From positions 1,178,001-1,242,000 of the forward strand of contig NZ_VIWP01000001.1 in the NCBI RefSeq assembly GCF_007829835.1: 64,000 nt of DNA, in the 5' to 3' direction. This document shows positions 1-10,153 of the stretch, one piece after another; the stretch's first letter is position 1; each line of letters opens with the position of its first letter. The notes under the pieces are model-generated. The model saw only the letters and a program-made list of their open reading frames with translations, had not been told where the DNA came from and made no database searches. Source of the stretch: Neorhizobium alkalisoli. Lineage in GTDB: Bacteria; Pseudomonadota; Alphaproteobacteria; Rhizobiales; Rhizobiaceae. Made by a program: the position numbers and the translations under genes.

Positions 1-3000
1 TGCCGGCGATGTTGAAAGAGACTGCCTGCGCATCGCTGGAACTCTGGTTGGCGATCGGCGTGCCGACCGGGGCGTCGTTGACGCCGGTGACCGTCACCGT
101 AAAGGTCGCGGTCGAGAAGCCGCCATTGCCGTCCGAAACCTGGTAGGTCACGGCCGTCGTGGCGGTCTGGCCGGCGGCAAGGCCGATAAAGGCATTGCCG
201 GGGTTGAAAACGGCCGCGCCATTGGCGCCGATCGTGAACGTGCCGCCATTGGTGCCGGCCACACCGATGCCGACATTGCCGGCTGCGCCATTCACCTGCG
301 AGACGGTCAGCGTGTCGCCATCGACATCGGTGTCGTTGGCAAGCACGTTGAGCGAGACATTGCTGTTGGCGGCGGTCGGCGCGCTATCGTTTGCGGCGAC
401 CGGCAGGTCGTTGACGGCGTTGACGGTGACCGAGACCGTATATTCGACCGTCGCCGTACCGTCGCTGACGCGATAGGTAAAGCTGTCCGTGCCGTTGAAA
501 TTGGCCGCGGGCGCATAGGTATAGGTGCCGTTCGCATCGATGACGACGACGCCATGCGACGGCCCGGTCGTGCCGGCCGAATAGGTGAGCGCGTCGCCAT
601 CGACATCGGTCGCGACCGGCAGCGTGCCGGAGAACGGGGTGTCCTCGTTGATGGTAATGGCGCCGTTCGATCCGACCGGCGCATCGTTGACCGGGGCAAT
701 GGCGATCGTCGCCGTATCCGTATCAGTCAGCGCGCCGCCCGTGCCGGAATTGCCGCCGTCATTCGTCACCATGGTGAGCGTCACCGTCCCGTTGGCATTG
801 GCGGCCGGGTTGTAGACGGGCCGTGAATTGCCGGCGAGATAGGCGTTGATATTGGCGACCGTACCGGTCAGCACGATCGTGCCAGACCCCGAACCGGAGA
901 CCGCGACATTGCCGCCGGCAGTGGCGGCAAGCGTGCCGGAACCAACCGAGAGCGTCACTGTCACATTGCCGTTGCCGGCATCGATGTCGGTGATGGCAAG
1001 GCCGGTCAGCACCAGTGCCGTGTCCTCATTGGTGGCGAAACCGGCCGGCAGCGTGTTCACCGGTGCGTCGTTGACGGCGGTGACGTTGAAGGTGATCGTG
1101 TTCGGCGTCGGATCGGTATCGATCCCGCCATTGGCCGTGCCGCCATTGTCGCGCACCTGGAAGGTGAAGGCGGCAAGCGCAACCCCGTTGGCATTGGCGG
1201 TCGGCGTGAAGACCAGGCTGCCAATGCTTGCGGCATTGACCACCTGGCCGACCGTGACCGGAACGCCGCCGAGCGACAGGACGCCATTGGCCGGAAGCGT
1301 GGTGATGACGACGGCCGAAAGCGCATTGGCCGGGGTGTCGTTCGGATCGGTGAAGCCGAAATCGGCGGCGCTGAACGTATAGGCGCCATCCTCGTTGAGC
1401 GTGATCGTCTTGTCGGTGCCGGCAGGCGCGTCGTTGACGGGGGTGATCGAGATGGTCGAGGTGTCGATATCGGTCAGTGCCGGGCCGCCGGTATTGCCGT
1501 TGTCATTGGTCGTCATCGTCAGGGTGACGGTGGCGGTCGAATTGGAAAGCGGCGTGAAGGTGGGGCGCGATGTTCCGGCAAGGTAGCTGTTGATGGCGGT
1601 GATCGTGCCGGACAGGACGATCTGCCGGGTGCCGGTGCCTGTCACCGTGACGCCGGCTGCCGATGCCGCCGAGAGCGTGCCGGCATCGACGCCAAGCGTC
1701 ACCGAGACCGTGCCCGTGCCGGCATCCGCATCGGCGATGGAAAGGCCGGTCAGGCTGAGCGGGATATCCTCGACCGCGGCATAGCTGGTCGGGATCGTGT
1801 TGACCGGCGGCGTGTTGACCGAGGCGACGGCGACAGTGACCTTCGCCCGTTCCGTGACGCCGCCTGAAGTGACGGTGTAGGTGAAGGTGGTGACGCCGTT
1901 GTAATCGAGCGTTGGGGTGAAGACGAGCTGGCCGCCCGCCGTCAGCTGCACCGTGCCGTTTGCGACGGCAATCGAGCCGCCCGTGGCAATGGCGATATCG
2001 TTGATCGCGGTGATCGTGCGGCCGGGATTGTCGAACGTGTCATTGGCAAGGACCGCGATGGTGACGGCCGCATCCTCATCGGTCGAGATGGAATCATTGG
2101 CGATATCGGCAACGGCGGTGATGGTGACGCCGATCGTGTCGGTATCGGACAGCGCGCCGTCCGAGGTGGTGAGGGTGATCTGTGCTGCACCATTATAATC
2201 GCGGGTCGGCACATAGGTCGCGCCGGCAAGGGCGGCATTGATCGCCGCAGCCGAGCCGGAGAAGGTCATGGTCGCGTCGGCCGTGCCGTCGCCGGCGGTG
2301 AAGGTGAGGCCGGTCAGGCCGGACAGGGTGAAGGCGCCGTTGGTGACGGTGAGCGTCACCGTCAGCGTGCCGCTGTCGATATCGGCAACGGAAATCGCGT
2401 TCCCTGCACCGGCCGAAAAGACGATCGTGCCGTCTTCGGCAATCGTCTGCGGGCCGGGCACGGTGTTGACCGGGGCATCGTTGACGGGCGTGACATTGAC
2501 GGTGACGGTCGCCGTTTCGGTGACGCCGCCTGACGTGACCGTGTAGGTGAAGCTGGTCTGGCCGTTGTAATCGGCGGTTGGCGTAAAGGTCAGCCGGCCA
2601 TTGGCTTCAAGCCGTACCGTGCCATTGGCAACGGCGACGGTGCCATTGACGGCGATGGCCGTGCCGTTGATGGCGGTGATCGAGTGGCCGGTGTTTTCGA
2701 AGCTGTCGTTGAGATTGACGTCGATGGTGATCGCCGTGTCTTCGTTCGTCGTCACGGTGTCGTTGGCGATATCGGCGACGGCGGTGACCGAAATGGCGAT
2801 CGTGTCCGTATCGGAGAGCGCGCCGTCGGAGGTGACGAGGGTCAGCTGGGCGGAGCCGTTGTAATCGGCGGTCGGCGCATAGGCGAGGCCGGCAAGCGCG
2901 GCGTTGATCTGTGCGGCCGTGCCTGAAATCGTCACGGTCGCGGTGCCGTTGTTGGTGATCGTGGCGCCGGCTGCGGCGGTTACCGACAGGGCGCCGTGGG

Positions 3001-6000
3001 TGACGCTGACCGTCGTCGTCAAGGTGCCGCCATCGACATCGTTGACGCTGACGCCCGAGATCGCGAGCGTCGTATCCTCGGCCGTCGTCTGGGCTCCGGG
3101 CACGGTATTGACCGGCGCGTCGTTGACGGGGGTGACGTTGACGGTAACGGTCGCCGTTTCGGTGACGCCGGCCGAGGTGACGGTGTAGGTGAAGGTCGTC
3201 TGGCCGTTGTAATCGGCGGCCGGCGTGAAGGTCAGCGTGCCGTCGGCGTTCAGGCGCACCGTGCCGTTGCCGACGGTAACGACGCCATTGGCGACGATCG
3301 AGGTGCCGTTGATGGCGGTGATCGCATGGCCTGCATTTTCAAAGCTGTCATTGGCGTTGACATTGATGCCGACGCTCGTGTCCTCGTTGGTCGTGACGGT
3401 ATCGTCGGCGATATCCGAGACGGCGGAAATGCTGATCGTGCGGCTGTCCGTGTCGGTCAGCGATCCGTCGCTGCTCGTCATGGTCAGCGTGACCGCGCCG
3501 TTGAAATCGGCAACCGGCGTATAGACCGGCTGGCTCGAGCCGTTCGCGAGATAGGCATTGATATTGGCAAGCGAGCCGGTGAGCGTGATCGTTGCGGTGC
3601 CCGAGCCGGTGATGGTGACGCCGGATGCGGAGGCGGCTGCGATCGTGCCGGAATTGACGGAGAGCGATACGGTCATCGTGCCGCTGCCGGCATCGGGATC
3701 TGCCAGAGAGAGGCCGCTCAGGGCGAGCGTCGCATCTTCCGCCATCGTATAGCCTGCGGGCAGGCCGTTGACCGGCGGATCGTTGACGGGGATGACCGAG
3801 ACGGTGGCGACCGCCGTATTGGAATTGGCCGCGCCGTCATTGACCACGACGGTGATGATGCGGGCGGTCGAGCCGGGATCGTCGGACGTGGAGGAATAAC
3901 GGACGAGCTGCAAGGCGGCCTGATAATCCGCCTTGGTCGCCGTGCCGGTCAGGGTCAGGGTGAAGGTCGCGGCATTGTAGTTGGCGGTGATCGTGCCGGG
4001 CAGCCCGGCTGCGACGGACAGGAGGTCGCCGGCCTGCGGATTGGTGAGGGTGATCGTGGCGGATGCCATGGTCGTGTTGTCGACATCGGTGACCAGCACG
4101 TCGGTATCGACGATGGCGACGCCGGTGCCGTTTTCCGTGTAGCTCGTCGTGAAGCCGGTGCCGGCGCCGGAGGCGTCGAGATCGAGGACCGGGGCATCGT
4201 TGACCGGCGTGACGGTGATCGTCGAGATATCGACATCGGTCAGCGCGCCGCCTGAGCCGGTATTGCCGCCGTCATTGGTGGTCATGGTAAGCGTCACCGC
4301 GCCGTTGAAATCGGCGACGGGTGTGAAGGTCGGCCGGGCGGTGCCGGCGAGGAAAATGTTGAGGTTGGCGAGCGTGCCCGAGAGCACGATCGTGCCGGTT
4401 CCCGAACCGGAGACGGTGACGCCGGAGGCCGCACTTGCGGTCAGGATGCCGGAATTGACGCCGAGCGTGATCGTCATCGTGCTCGTGCCGGCATCGACAT
4501 CGCTGATCTGGATGCCGGTCAGGCCAAGCGACGTGTCCTCGGCGATCGAATAGGTGGCCGGCAGCTGGTTGACCGGGGCATCGTTGACGGCCGCGATGGT
4601 AATCGGGCGCGTGTCGATATCGGTGAGCGTGCCGCCCGTGCCGGTATTGCCGCCATCGCTGGTGGTCATGGTGAGCGTCACCGTGCCGTTGGCATTGGCG
4701 ACAGGCGTGTAGACCGGGGCGGCGGCCGAGGCGAGATAGGTGTTGATATTGGCAAGCGTGCCGGAGAGCACGATCGTACCAGTTCCCGAGCCGGTGACGG
4801 TGACACTGCCGCCGGAAGTGGCGGCGATCACGCCGGTCGGCACGGCAAACGTCACCGTCATCGTGCCATTGCCGGCATCGACGTCGGAAATCGACAGGCC
4901 TGTCAGGGCAATCCCGGTATCCTCGTTGGTTGCCCAGCCGGACGCGGGCAGGCTGTTGACCGGCGCATCGTTGACGGCGGTGACATTGACGGTGACCAGA
5001 GCCGTCTCGGTGACGCCGCCGGACGTGACCGTGTAGGTGAAGGTGGTCTGGCCGTTGAAATTGGCGGTCGGCACGTAATTGATCGTGCCGTCGGCGGCGA
5101 AGGTGACGGTGCCCTGGCCGGCCGGCGGCTGGGTGACTGACGTCACTGCCCGCAGAGGGTTCTTGAAGGTGTCGGCCGTTGCCCCATTCGTGCCCGTAAG
5201 GACGTTGAAGCTGATTGCGGTATCTTCCGCCGTCGTGACCGTGTCCGGCGTGATGTCTGCGACCGCGTTAATGGTGATCGCAACCGTATCGGTGTCGGTG
5301 AGCGACCCGTCCGAGGTGACGATCGTCAGCGTGTCGGAACCGTTATAGTCGGCATTGCCCTGATAACGCAGCGAGGCGAGCACGCTGTTGACTTGCGCCT
5401 GCGTGCCGGAAATCGTCACCGTCGCAGTGCCCGAGCCGGTTACCGTGCCAGCCGTGACGGAGGGCGAGAGGATGCCGTTTGCCACCGTCAGCGTGACGGT
5501 CAGATTGGTGCTGTCGACATCGTTGACGGAAAGGCCGGTAATGGCCGTCAGCACGTCTTCCTGTAGCGTGACCGGGCCGGGCACCGTGTTGACCGGCGCG
5601 TCGTTCACGGCGATGACGTTGACGGTCGCGACCGCCGTGTTGGAATTGGCCGCGCCGTCATTGGTGGTGACGTTGATCGTGCGGGCAATGGTCGAGGGAT
5701 TGTCCGATGTGGTCGAATAACGGACTGCCTGCAGCGCCGTCTGGTAATCCGCCTTGGTGGCCGAACCGGAGAGTGTCAGGGTGAAGTTCGCGGCATTGTA
5801 GGTCGCGACGATGCCGCCCGGCAGGGTGCCGGCCGCAAGCACGTCACCGGCCTGACCGTTGGAGATGACGATGGTGAGCGAGGCCATGTTGGCATTGTCG
5901 ACATCGGTGATCAGGCTGCCTGCGCCGGTAATCACGACGGCGGCGCCCTTTTCCGTATAGCTCGTCGCGTAACCGGTTCCGGTCGAGCCGGTATCGAGAT

Positions 6001-7620
6001 CGAGGATCGGCGGATCGTTGACAGCAGCGATCGCGATGACGCGGTTGCTGACAGCCGTCAGCGCGCCGCCTGTGCCGGTATTGCCGTTGTCACTGGTCGT
6101 CATCGTCAGCGTGACGTTGCCGTTCGCATCCGGCACGGGAACGTAGATCGGCGCGGAGGCCGAGGCGAGATAGGCGTTTATATTCGTCAGCGTGCCGGTC
6201 AGCACCACGGTTGCGGTGCCGGAACCGATCACCGTGACGCCGCCTGCGCCGGTTGCCGTCAGCGTGCCGGATGCGACATTGAGCGTGACACTCATATTGC
6301 CGCTCGCTGCATCGAGATCGCTGATCGAAAGGCCGGTCAGCGCGACATTCGTATCCTCGTTGGTCGCCCAGCCGGAGGCCGGCAGGGTGTTGACCGGCGC
6401 ATCGTTGACGGCGGTGACGGCAACAGTCGTGACGGCCGTGTTGGAGGCAAGCGCGCCGTCATTGACGCTGACACTGATCGTGCGGCCGGTCACCGTGCCG
6501 CCAAGGGTCGGATTGTCCGAGGTGGAGGAATAGAGGACCTGCGAAAGGGCGGTCTGGTAATTGGCCTTGCTGGCGGAGCCGGTCAGCGTCAGGGTAAAAG
6601 TGGTGGCATTATAGGAGGCGGTAATGCCGGCCGGCAGGCCGGTTGCCGACAGCACGTCGCCGGCCTGGCCATTGGTGATGACGATCGTGGCCGATGCCAT
6701 ATTGGTGTTGTCGACGTCGATGACGGAATTGTTGGTATTGGCGATCGCCACGCCTGCGGCATTTTCCGTGTAGCCGATCGAATAGTTCGCGCCTGCCGTC
6801 GAGCCGTCGAGATCGAGAACCGGCGCGTCGTTGACGGGCGTAATATTGATATTGCGGGTGGAAGAGGTCGAGAGCGCGCCGCCGATGCCGGTATTGCCGT
6901 TATCGTTGGTCGTCATCGTCAGCACTACCGTGCCGTTGGCATCCGCGACCGGGACATAGGTGAGGCTGGAGGCCGTGCCGAGATAGGCATTGAGGCTGGT
7001 GAGCGTGCCCGTAAGGGTGACGGTGGCCGTGCCGGAGCCGGTGATCGTTACGCCGGTTCCGGCTGCCGCCGTGATCGAACCGGAGGCGACGTTCAGGGTC
7101 ACGGTCATCGCGCCGCTGCCGGCATCGAGATCGGCGACGGCGAGGCCTGCCAGCGCCACATTCGTATCTTCGTTGGTCGTCCAGCCACCGGAGGGAAGGA
7201 TGTTCGTCGGTGCATCATTGACCGCGATGACGTTGATCGTCGCTGTCGCGACGGCCGAGGTCAGGCCGCCATCGCTGACGGTGACGTTGATCGTGCGCGG
7301 CGTCGTGCCCGGATTGTCGCCGCTGTTGGAAAAGGTGATGGCACGGATCGCGGCCGCATAATTGGCCTTGGTGGCCGTGCCGGACAGCGTCACGGTGATC
7401 TGGCCGGAAACGGATGTGTCGATCGAGCCGGTAATGCCCGAAGGCAGCGTGCCGAGCGTCAGGAGATCGCCGGCCTGGGCATTGGTCAGCACTATGGTCG
7501 CCGAACGCATCGTCGTGCTGTCGAGGTCGCGTACATCGGCGAGGAATCCGGTCGCCGTCGAGGCAATCGCGACGCCTGTGCCATTTTCCGTATAGGTCGT
7601 CGCATAATTGACGCCCGCCG
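1..7620 (-). repeat. Tandem cadherin/VCBS-like domain repeats inside the giant gene
   Basis: About 17 copies of a VNDAP-type boundary occur, at roughly 83, 413, 685, 1067, 1430, 1815, 2467, 3117, 3777, 4195, 4580, 4967, 5600, 6010, 6400, 6825 and 7212, spaced 270-660 bases. Three module families interleave. Type A (about ten copies) has NEDT, LTGLSI-D-DAG and GNTGTGGAL-type motifs. Type B (four copies, near 1810-2110, 2460-2770, 3110-3415 and 4965-5240) ends in FTYTVTSGGVTE. Type C (four copies, near 3785-4180, 5600-5995, 6410-6820 and 7215-7620) has TENGTGVAI, DVDNT-MASATI and TATKADYQ. Acidic D/N-rich loops suggest calcium-binding beta-sandwich domains. The near-identical DNA makes this stretch prone to recombination and assembly error. 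Confidence 0.85.
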
Positions 7621-10153
7621 TTGTGTCGACATTCCGGAGCGCGCTGACATTGTCGATGAAGATGTCGTCGGTGCTCGGGGTCAGCAGACCACCTGCGGCC
7701 GAATAGCTGAAGACCAGATCGCCGGTCGCTGCGATCGTCGATGGCAGGTTTATGGTGACGGTTGTGCGATTCCAGTTCGTGGTGCCGGCAGTCGAGGCGG
7801 CGACGGTCGAAGGCGTGCCGGACGCGCCGTTGAAATAGGTGATCGTCGCGGTGTTCGGCGTGCCACCCGTCGTGCCGGTCGTGACGCGCGCATAAAGCAC
7901 GCCGTTGATCGTTACATCCAACGTCGCGGGCGTGTTGTTGTCGTTGGAAACGCCGAGCAGGAGATTGTTGCTCCAGCCGACATCGAAGGTCAGCTGTGCC
8001 GCGCCCGAAGGCGCCTGGCCGTCGTTCCAACCTGTCACGTTGGCCTGGGTCAGCGTGCCGGTGCCACCATTCAGCGTCCAGGCAAAACCGTCATTGCTGT
8101 TGCTGGTCGCGACAGCGCCCGTGCCGGATATGACCCAGCCCGAGGTTCCGGGTGTCGCGCCATTGGTGATCATCTGCGTCGGCGTCGTGCCGGAATTGAG
8201 GTCGATGACCGGTGCTGCGGCATTGTAGCCGAAATCGGCGGCAAGATTGGCTGCGCCGATCGTTGCCAGTGTAATTGCCTGGGTCGTGGCGGTCGTTGCG
8301 GGGGCGGTGCCGAGCACACCGTTCGTATCCGTGACTCGGACGATATACTGGCCGGGCAGGACGCCTGTGAAGAGATAACGGCCGTCGCTGCCCGTCGTGT
8401 CGGTCGCCAGAACCCGCTCGCCGCTATCGACGACGCCATTGCCGTTGACGTCATCGATCAGCTGGACCGTGACATTGGCGATGCCGACGTCGACGCCGGC
8501 GTCGAAACTCGTATTGGTGCCGTTCTCGTCATAGATCTGGTCGCCGATCGACCCTGTCGGCGGCACCCAGCGGGCGCCGTCGGAAACCGTGCCGATCGCG
8601 GTTGTGCCATTGGTGGTAATAGTGATTGCCGAGCCGATCGCAGCGCCCGTCGTGGCGTTGATCTGTTGGATCGAGGAGCCGACGAGATAGGTATTGCCGT
8701 TGATGTCGCCGCCGCCCTGGACGAGGGTCGTGCCGGTCGGGTTGGTCAGCGCCGTGCCAACGATCGCGCCGCCGGTCAGATTGTAGCGCGTGATGGTCGC
8801 GGCAGCACCGTTGATGCTGAGAAGGTAATTATTGGTGGTGTCGATCGCGAAATCGCCCCAGTCGTTGTTGCCGGTCACGGCTGCACCGAATGTGGAGGCG
8901 GAGGCGATCGTGCGGCCGTTGCCGCTGAAGGTGATGCGCCATATCTGGTCGTCGCCGGCGGAGTTGATGTTCTCGATGCCGAGATAAAGCGAGCCGTTGT
9001 AATAGGTTGCGGCACCGCTGCCGACACCGCGATCGCCAACCGTGATGCTGAGGCCAGTGCCGTTGTTCGTCAGGTCGCTGTCGATCAGGATGTGGGTGTT
9101 GTTGACGAAGTCATAGGCAAAGAGCGCGCGGTTGGAATTGGCGCTGTTGCTGTCAGTGTAATAGATGAGGCCGTTGGTCTGATCGACGGCAAGCGAGTTC
9201 AGGGTGTCGCTGAGGCTGACGCCACCGACGGAGGCGGGAGCGGTGGTGATCGCCGTCGCTTTTCCGGTCACGACGTCGACGCTGTAGATCGTCCGGCCGG
9301 AGACGACGAGCAGGGCACCATTGCCGACGGAAGCCTGGGTGTTCAGAAGCTCGGCATAATCGCGCTGCGCTTCCAGCGAGGGCGCGATCGCGGTGGTGAT
9401 CTCGCCACTGCGATATTCCAGGTCCCAGTCACCACCGAGCGCGGCGCTGCCGGTCGCGTCCGTGGAGGCGGCAATATCGGCACCGGTCATGTAGCCCATC
9501 ATCCGGGCAGCGTTCTGGCCGAGTTCGCCGCGGGCGAAATCGCAGCCGTAGATCATGATGTCGGCATCGGCGGTCAAGGATGCCGTCAGGCTCTGCAGCT
9601 CGTCGGCATATTCGCCGGCCATGGATTCGATCGTCAGTTCGGCCGAACCGAGATAAAGCCGGCCTTCGTCGCCGTGCGAGATGATATGGACGGCCTCGAC
9701 GCCCTTCATGTGCGACATCGCCTCGGCCAGCTGCTCGACACCGTCGCGGCCCTTCTCAAGGACGATGACCTCGTAGTCCCCATCTATGCCTTTCAGCAGG
9801 GATTCGTAATCCGGAACCGAGCTGTCGACGATAACGACCTGCTTCGGAAATTCATCTATGGGTTGTGTTTTCGTGTCGCTCTGATCGGCGCCGTGAACGA
9901 TGGCGGCAGCCAGCTTGTCGCTGTCGCGATCATTCGCATCGGTCTCATGAGAGCCGTGTGCAGCCTCGTCGGGCGCTGCCGCATGTTTGTCCTTGGCGTG
10001 ATCTATGGTTGTGGCCACAGCGGCATCGAAGGCGATGCGTTGTTCGAGCTCCATCAGCATGGAACTGAACCGGTCCTGATTTCCCCGCTTCGGTTTCGCG
10101 CCTTGCGCGTCGGCCGAGGGTGATTTCTGAGGACGAGTAAAGTGCTCGTTCAT
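1..10153 (-). CDS. Giant DUF4347 repeat surface/secreted protein, C-terminus beyond the window
   Basis: The reading frame is open from an ATG at 10153 (purine-rich RBS GGGAGA upstream) to base 1 with no stop, giving at least 3384 residues. Residues 36-45 read LEQRIAFDAA, resembling the LEPR-type sorting motif at the N-terminus of very large exoproteins. Residues about 105-250 form a DUF4347 domain, with HIISHG (156-161) and YGCDFA (202-207). Next come a repetitive, propeller-like region (about 255-530), an SdrD_B/Cna_B-like domain (about 533-642, with DENG and DVNGNG), and a jelly-roll-like unique region (about 645-840). The rest is tandem beta-sandwich modules rich in VNDAPV and NEDT motifs. 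No Sec signal peptide is visible, so export is probably by the divergent operon. A large adhesin or matrix protein is the likely role. RTX repeats or a C-terminal secretion signal, if present, lie outside the window. Confidence 0.9.
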   Translation of the reverse strand, partial: MNEHFTRPQKSPSADAQGAKPKRGNQDRFSSMLMELEQRIAFDAAVATTIDHAKDKHAAAPDEAAHGSHETDANDRDSDKLAAAIVHGADQSDTKTQPIDEFPKQVVIVDSSVPDYESLLKGIDGDYEVIVLEKGRDGVEQLAEAMSHMKGVEAVHIISHGDEGRLYLGSAELTIESMAGEYADELQSLTASLTADADIMIYGCDFARGELGQNAARMMGYMTGADIAASTDATGSAALGGDWDLEYRSGEITTAIAPSLEAQRDYAELLNTQASVGNGALLVVSGRTIYSVDVVTGKATAITTAPASVGGVSLSDTLNSLAVDQTNGLIYYTDSNSANSNRALFAYDFVNNTHILIDSDLTNNGTGLSITVGDRGVGSGAATYYNGSLYLGIENINSAGDDQIWRITFSGNGRTIASASTFGAAVTGNNDWGDFAIDTTNNYLLSINGAAATITRYNLTGGAIVGTALTNPTGTTLVQGGGDINGNTYLVGSSIQQINATTGAAIGSAITITTNGTTAIGTVSDGARWVPPTGSIGDQIYDENGTNTSFDAGVDVGIANVTVQLIDDVNGNGVVDSGERVLATDTTGSDGRYLFTGVLPGQYIVRVTDTNGVLGTAPATTATTQAITLATIGAANLAADFGYNAAAPVIDLNSGTTPTQMITNGATPGTSGWVISGTGAVATSNSNDGFAWTLNGGTGTLTQANVTGWNDGQAPSGAAQLTFDVGWSNNLLLGVSNDNNTPATLDVTINGVLYARVTTGTTGGTPNTATITYFNGASGTPSTVAASTAGTTNWNRTTVTINLPSTIAATGDLVFSYSAAGGLLTPSTDDIFIDNVSALRNVDTTAGVNYATTYTENGTGVAIASTATGFLADVRDLDSTTMRSATIVLTNAQAGDLLTLGTLPSGITGSIDTSVSGQITVTLSGTATKANYAAAIRAITFSNSGDNPGTTPRTINVTVSDGGLTSAVATATINVIAVNDAPTNILPSGGWTTNEDTNVALAGLAVADLDAGSGAMTVTLNVASGSITAAAGTGVTITGSGTATVTLTGTLTSLNAYLGTASSLTYVPVADANGTVVLTMTTNDNGNTGIGGALSTSSTRNINITPVNDAPVLDLDGSTAGANYSIGYTENAAGVAIANTNNSVIDVDNTNMASATIVITNGQAGDVLSATGLPAGITASYNATTFTLTLTGSASKANYQTALSQVLYSSTSDNPTLGGTVTGRTISVSVNDGALASNTAVTTVAVTAVNDAPVNTLPASGWATNEDTNVALTGLSISDLDAASGNMSVTLNVASGTLTATGAGGVTVIGSGTATVVLTGTLTNINAYLASASAPIYVPVPDANGNVTLTMTTSDNGNTGTGGALTAVSNRVIAIAAVNDPPILDLDTGSTGTGYATSYTEKGAAVVITGAGSLITDVDNANMASLTIVISNGQAGDVLAAGTLPGGIVATYNAANFTLTLSGSATKADYQTALQAVRYSTTSDNPSTIARTINVTTNDGAANSNTAVATVNVIAVNDAPVNTVPGPVTLQEDVLTAITGLSVNDVDSTNLTVTLTVANGILSPSVTAGTVTGSGTATVTISGTQAQVNSVLASLRYQGNADYNGSDTLTIVTSDGSLTDTDTVAITINAVADITPDTVTTAEDTAISFNVLTGTNGATADTFKNPLRAVTSVTQPPAGQGTVTFAADGTINYVPTANFNGQTTFTYTVTSGGVTETALVTVNVTAVNDAPVNSLPASGWATNEDTGIALTGLSISDVDAGNGTMTVTFAVPTGVIAATSGGSVTVTGSGTGTIVLSGTLANINTYLASAAAPVYTPVANANGTVTLTMTTSDGGNTGTGGTLTDIDTRPITIAAVNDAPVNQLPATYSIAEDTSLGLTGIQISDVDAGTSTMTITLGVNSGILTASAASGVTVSGSGTGTIVLSGTLANLNIFLAGTARPTFTPVADFNGAVTLTMTTNDGGNTGSGGALTDVDISTITVTPVNDAPVLDLDASGAGTGFTTSYTENGTGVAIVDTDVLVTDVDNTTMASATITLTNPQAGDLLSVAAGLPGTITANYNAATFTLTLTGTATKADYQAALQLVRYSSTSDDPGSTARIITVVVNDGAANSNTAVATVSVIPVNDPPVNGLPAGYTMAEDATLALSGLSLADPDAGSGTMTVSLSVNSGTIAAASASGVTITGSGTATITLTGSLANINAYLANGSSQPVYTPVADFNGAVTLTMTSSDGSLTDTDSRTISISAVSDIADDTVTTNEDTSVGINVNANDSFENAGHAITAINGTSIVANGVVTVGNGTVRLNADGTLTFTPAADYNGQTTFTYTVTSAGVTETATVTVNVTPVNDAPVNTVPGAQTTAEDTTLAISGVSVNDVDGGTLTTTVSVTHGALSVTAAAGATITNNGTATVTISGTAAQINAALAGLAYAPTADYNGSAQLTLVTSDGALSDTDTIAISVTAVADIANDTVTTNEDTAITIDVNLNDSFENTGHSITAINGTAIAVNGTVAVANGTVRLEANGRLTFTPTADYNGQTSFTYTVTSGGVTETATVTVNVTPVNDAPVNTVPGPQTIAEDGTIVFSAGAGNAISVADIDSGTLTVTLTVTNGAFTLSGLTGLTFTAGDGTADATMTFSGSAAAINAALAGATYVPTRDYNGAAQITLTTSDGALSDTDTIGVTITAVADIANDSISTDEDAAVTIAVLANDTFDNPGRTITAINDIAIATGGSIAVANGTVQLTAGGQLVFTPTLDYNGVTTFTYTVTSGGVTERAKVTVAVASVNTPPVNTIPTSYAAVEDIPLSLTGLSIADADAGTGTVSVTLGVDAGTLSAASAAGVTVTGTGTRQIVLSGTITAINSYLAGTSRPTFTPLSNSTATVTLTMTTNDNGNTGGPALTDIDTSTISITPVNDAPAGTDKTITLNEDGAYTFSAADFGFTDPNDTPANALSAVVITTLPANGVLSLGGVPVTVGQVVNAASIGSLVFTPTANANGVALAAFTFQVRDNGGTANGGIDTDPTPNTITFNVTAVNDAPVNTLPAGFATNEDTALVLTGLAITDIDAGNGNVTVTLSVGSGTLAATAGGNVAVSGSGSGTIVLTGTVANINAYLAGNSRPVYNPAANANGTVTLTMVTNDGGNSGTGGALTDTDTATIAIAPVNDAPVGSNGAITINEDTPFSGTLPVATDVDGDALTYSAGTTGPSHGVVVIDANGTYTYAPAANFNGTDSFTYRVSDGTATVEYTVSVTVNAVNDLPVAANDSAPTAANSNVSLNVLANDTDVDGDTLTVSQVNGAAGNVGIGVAGTNGGTFTIGANGAAVFNPGNAFIGLAAGQTATTAVTYQVSDGNGGFSTATFTVTVTGVNDAPVGTPIANQSSSDAQAVSFNIAG

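Noticed and set aside
2996..4255. Long plus-strand open frames across the giant gene, also 8666-10123
   Set aside because: They are antisense shadows of the repetitive giant gene; the translations are compositionally odd and follow the repeat period rather than any protein family.
1..7620. Possible CRISPR array, because of regularly spaced repeated DNA
   Set aside because: Repeat period is hundreds of bases, copies are diverged, and the reading frame stays open throughout, so these are protein-domain repeats.
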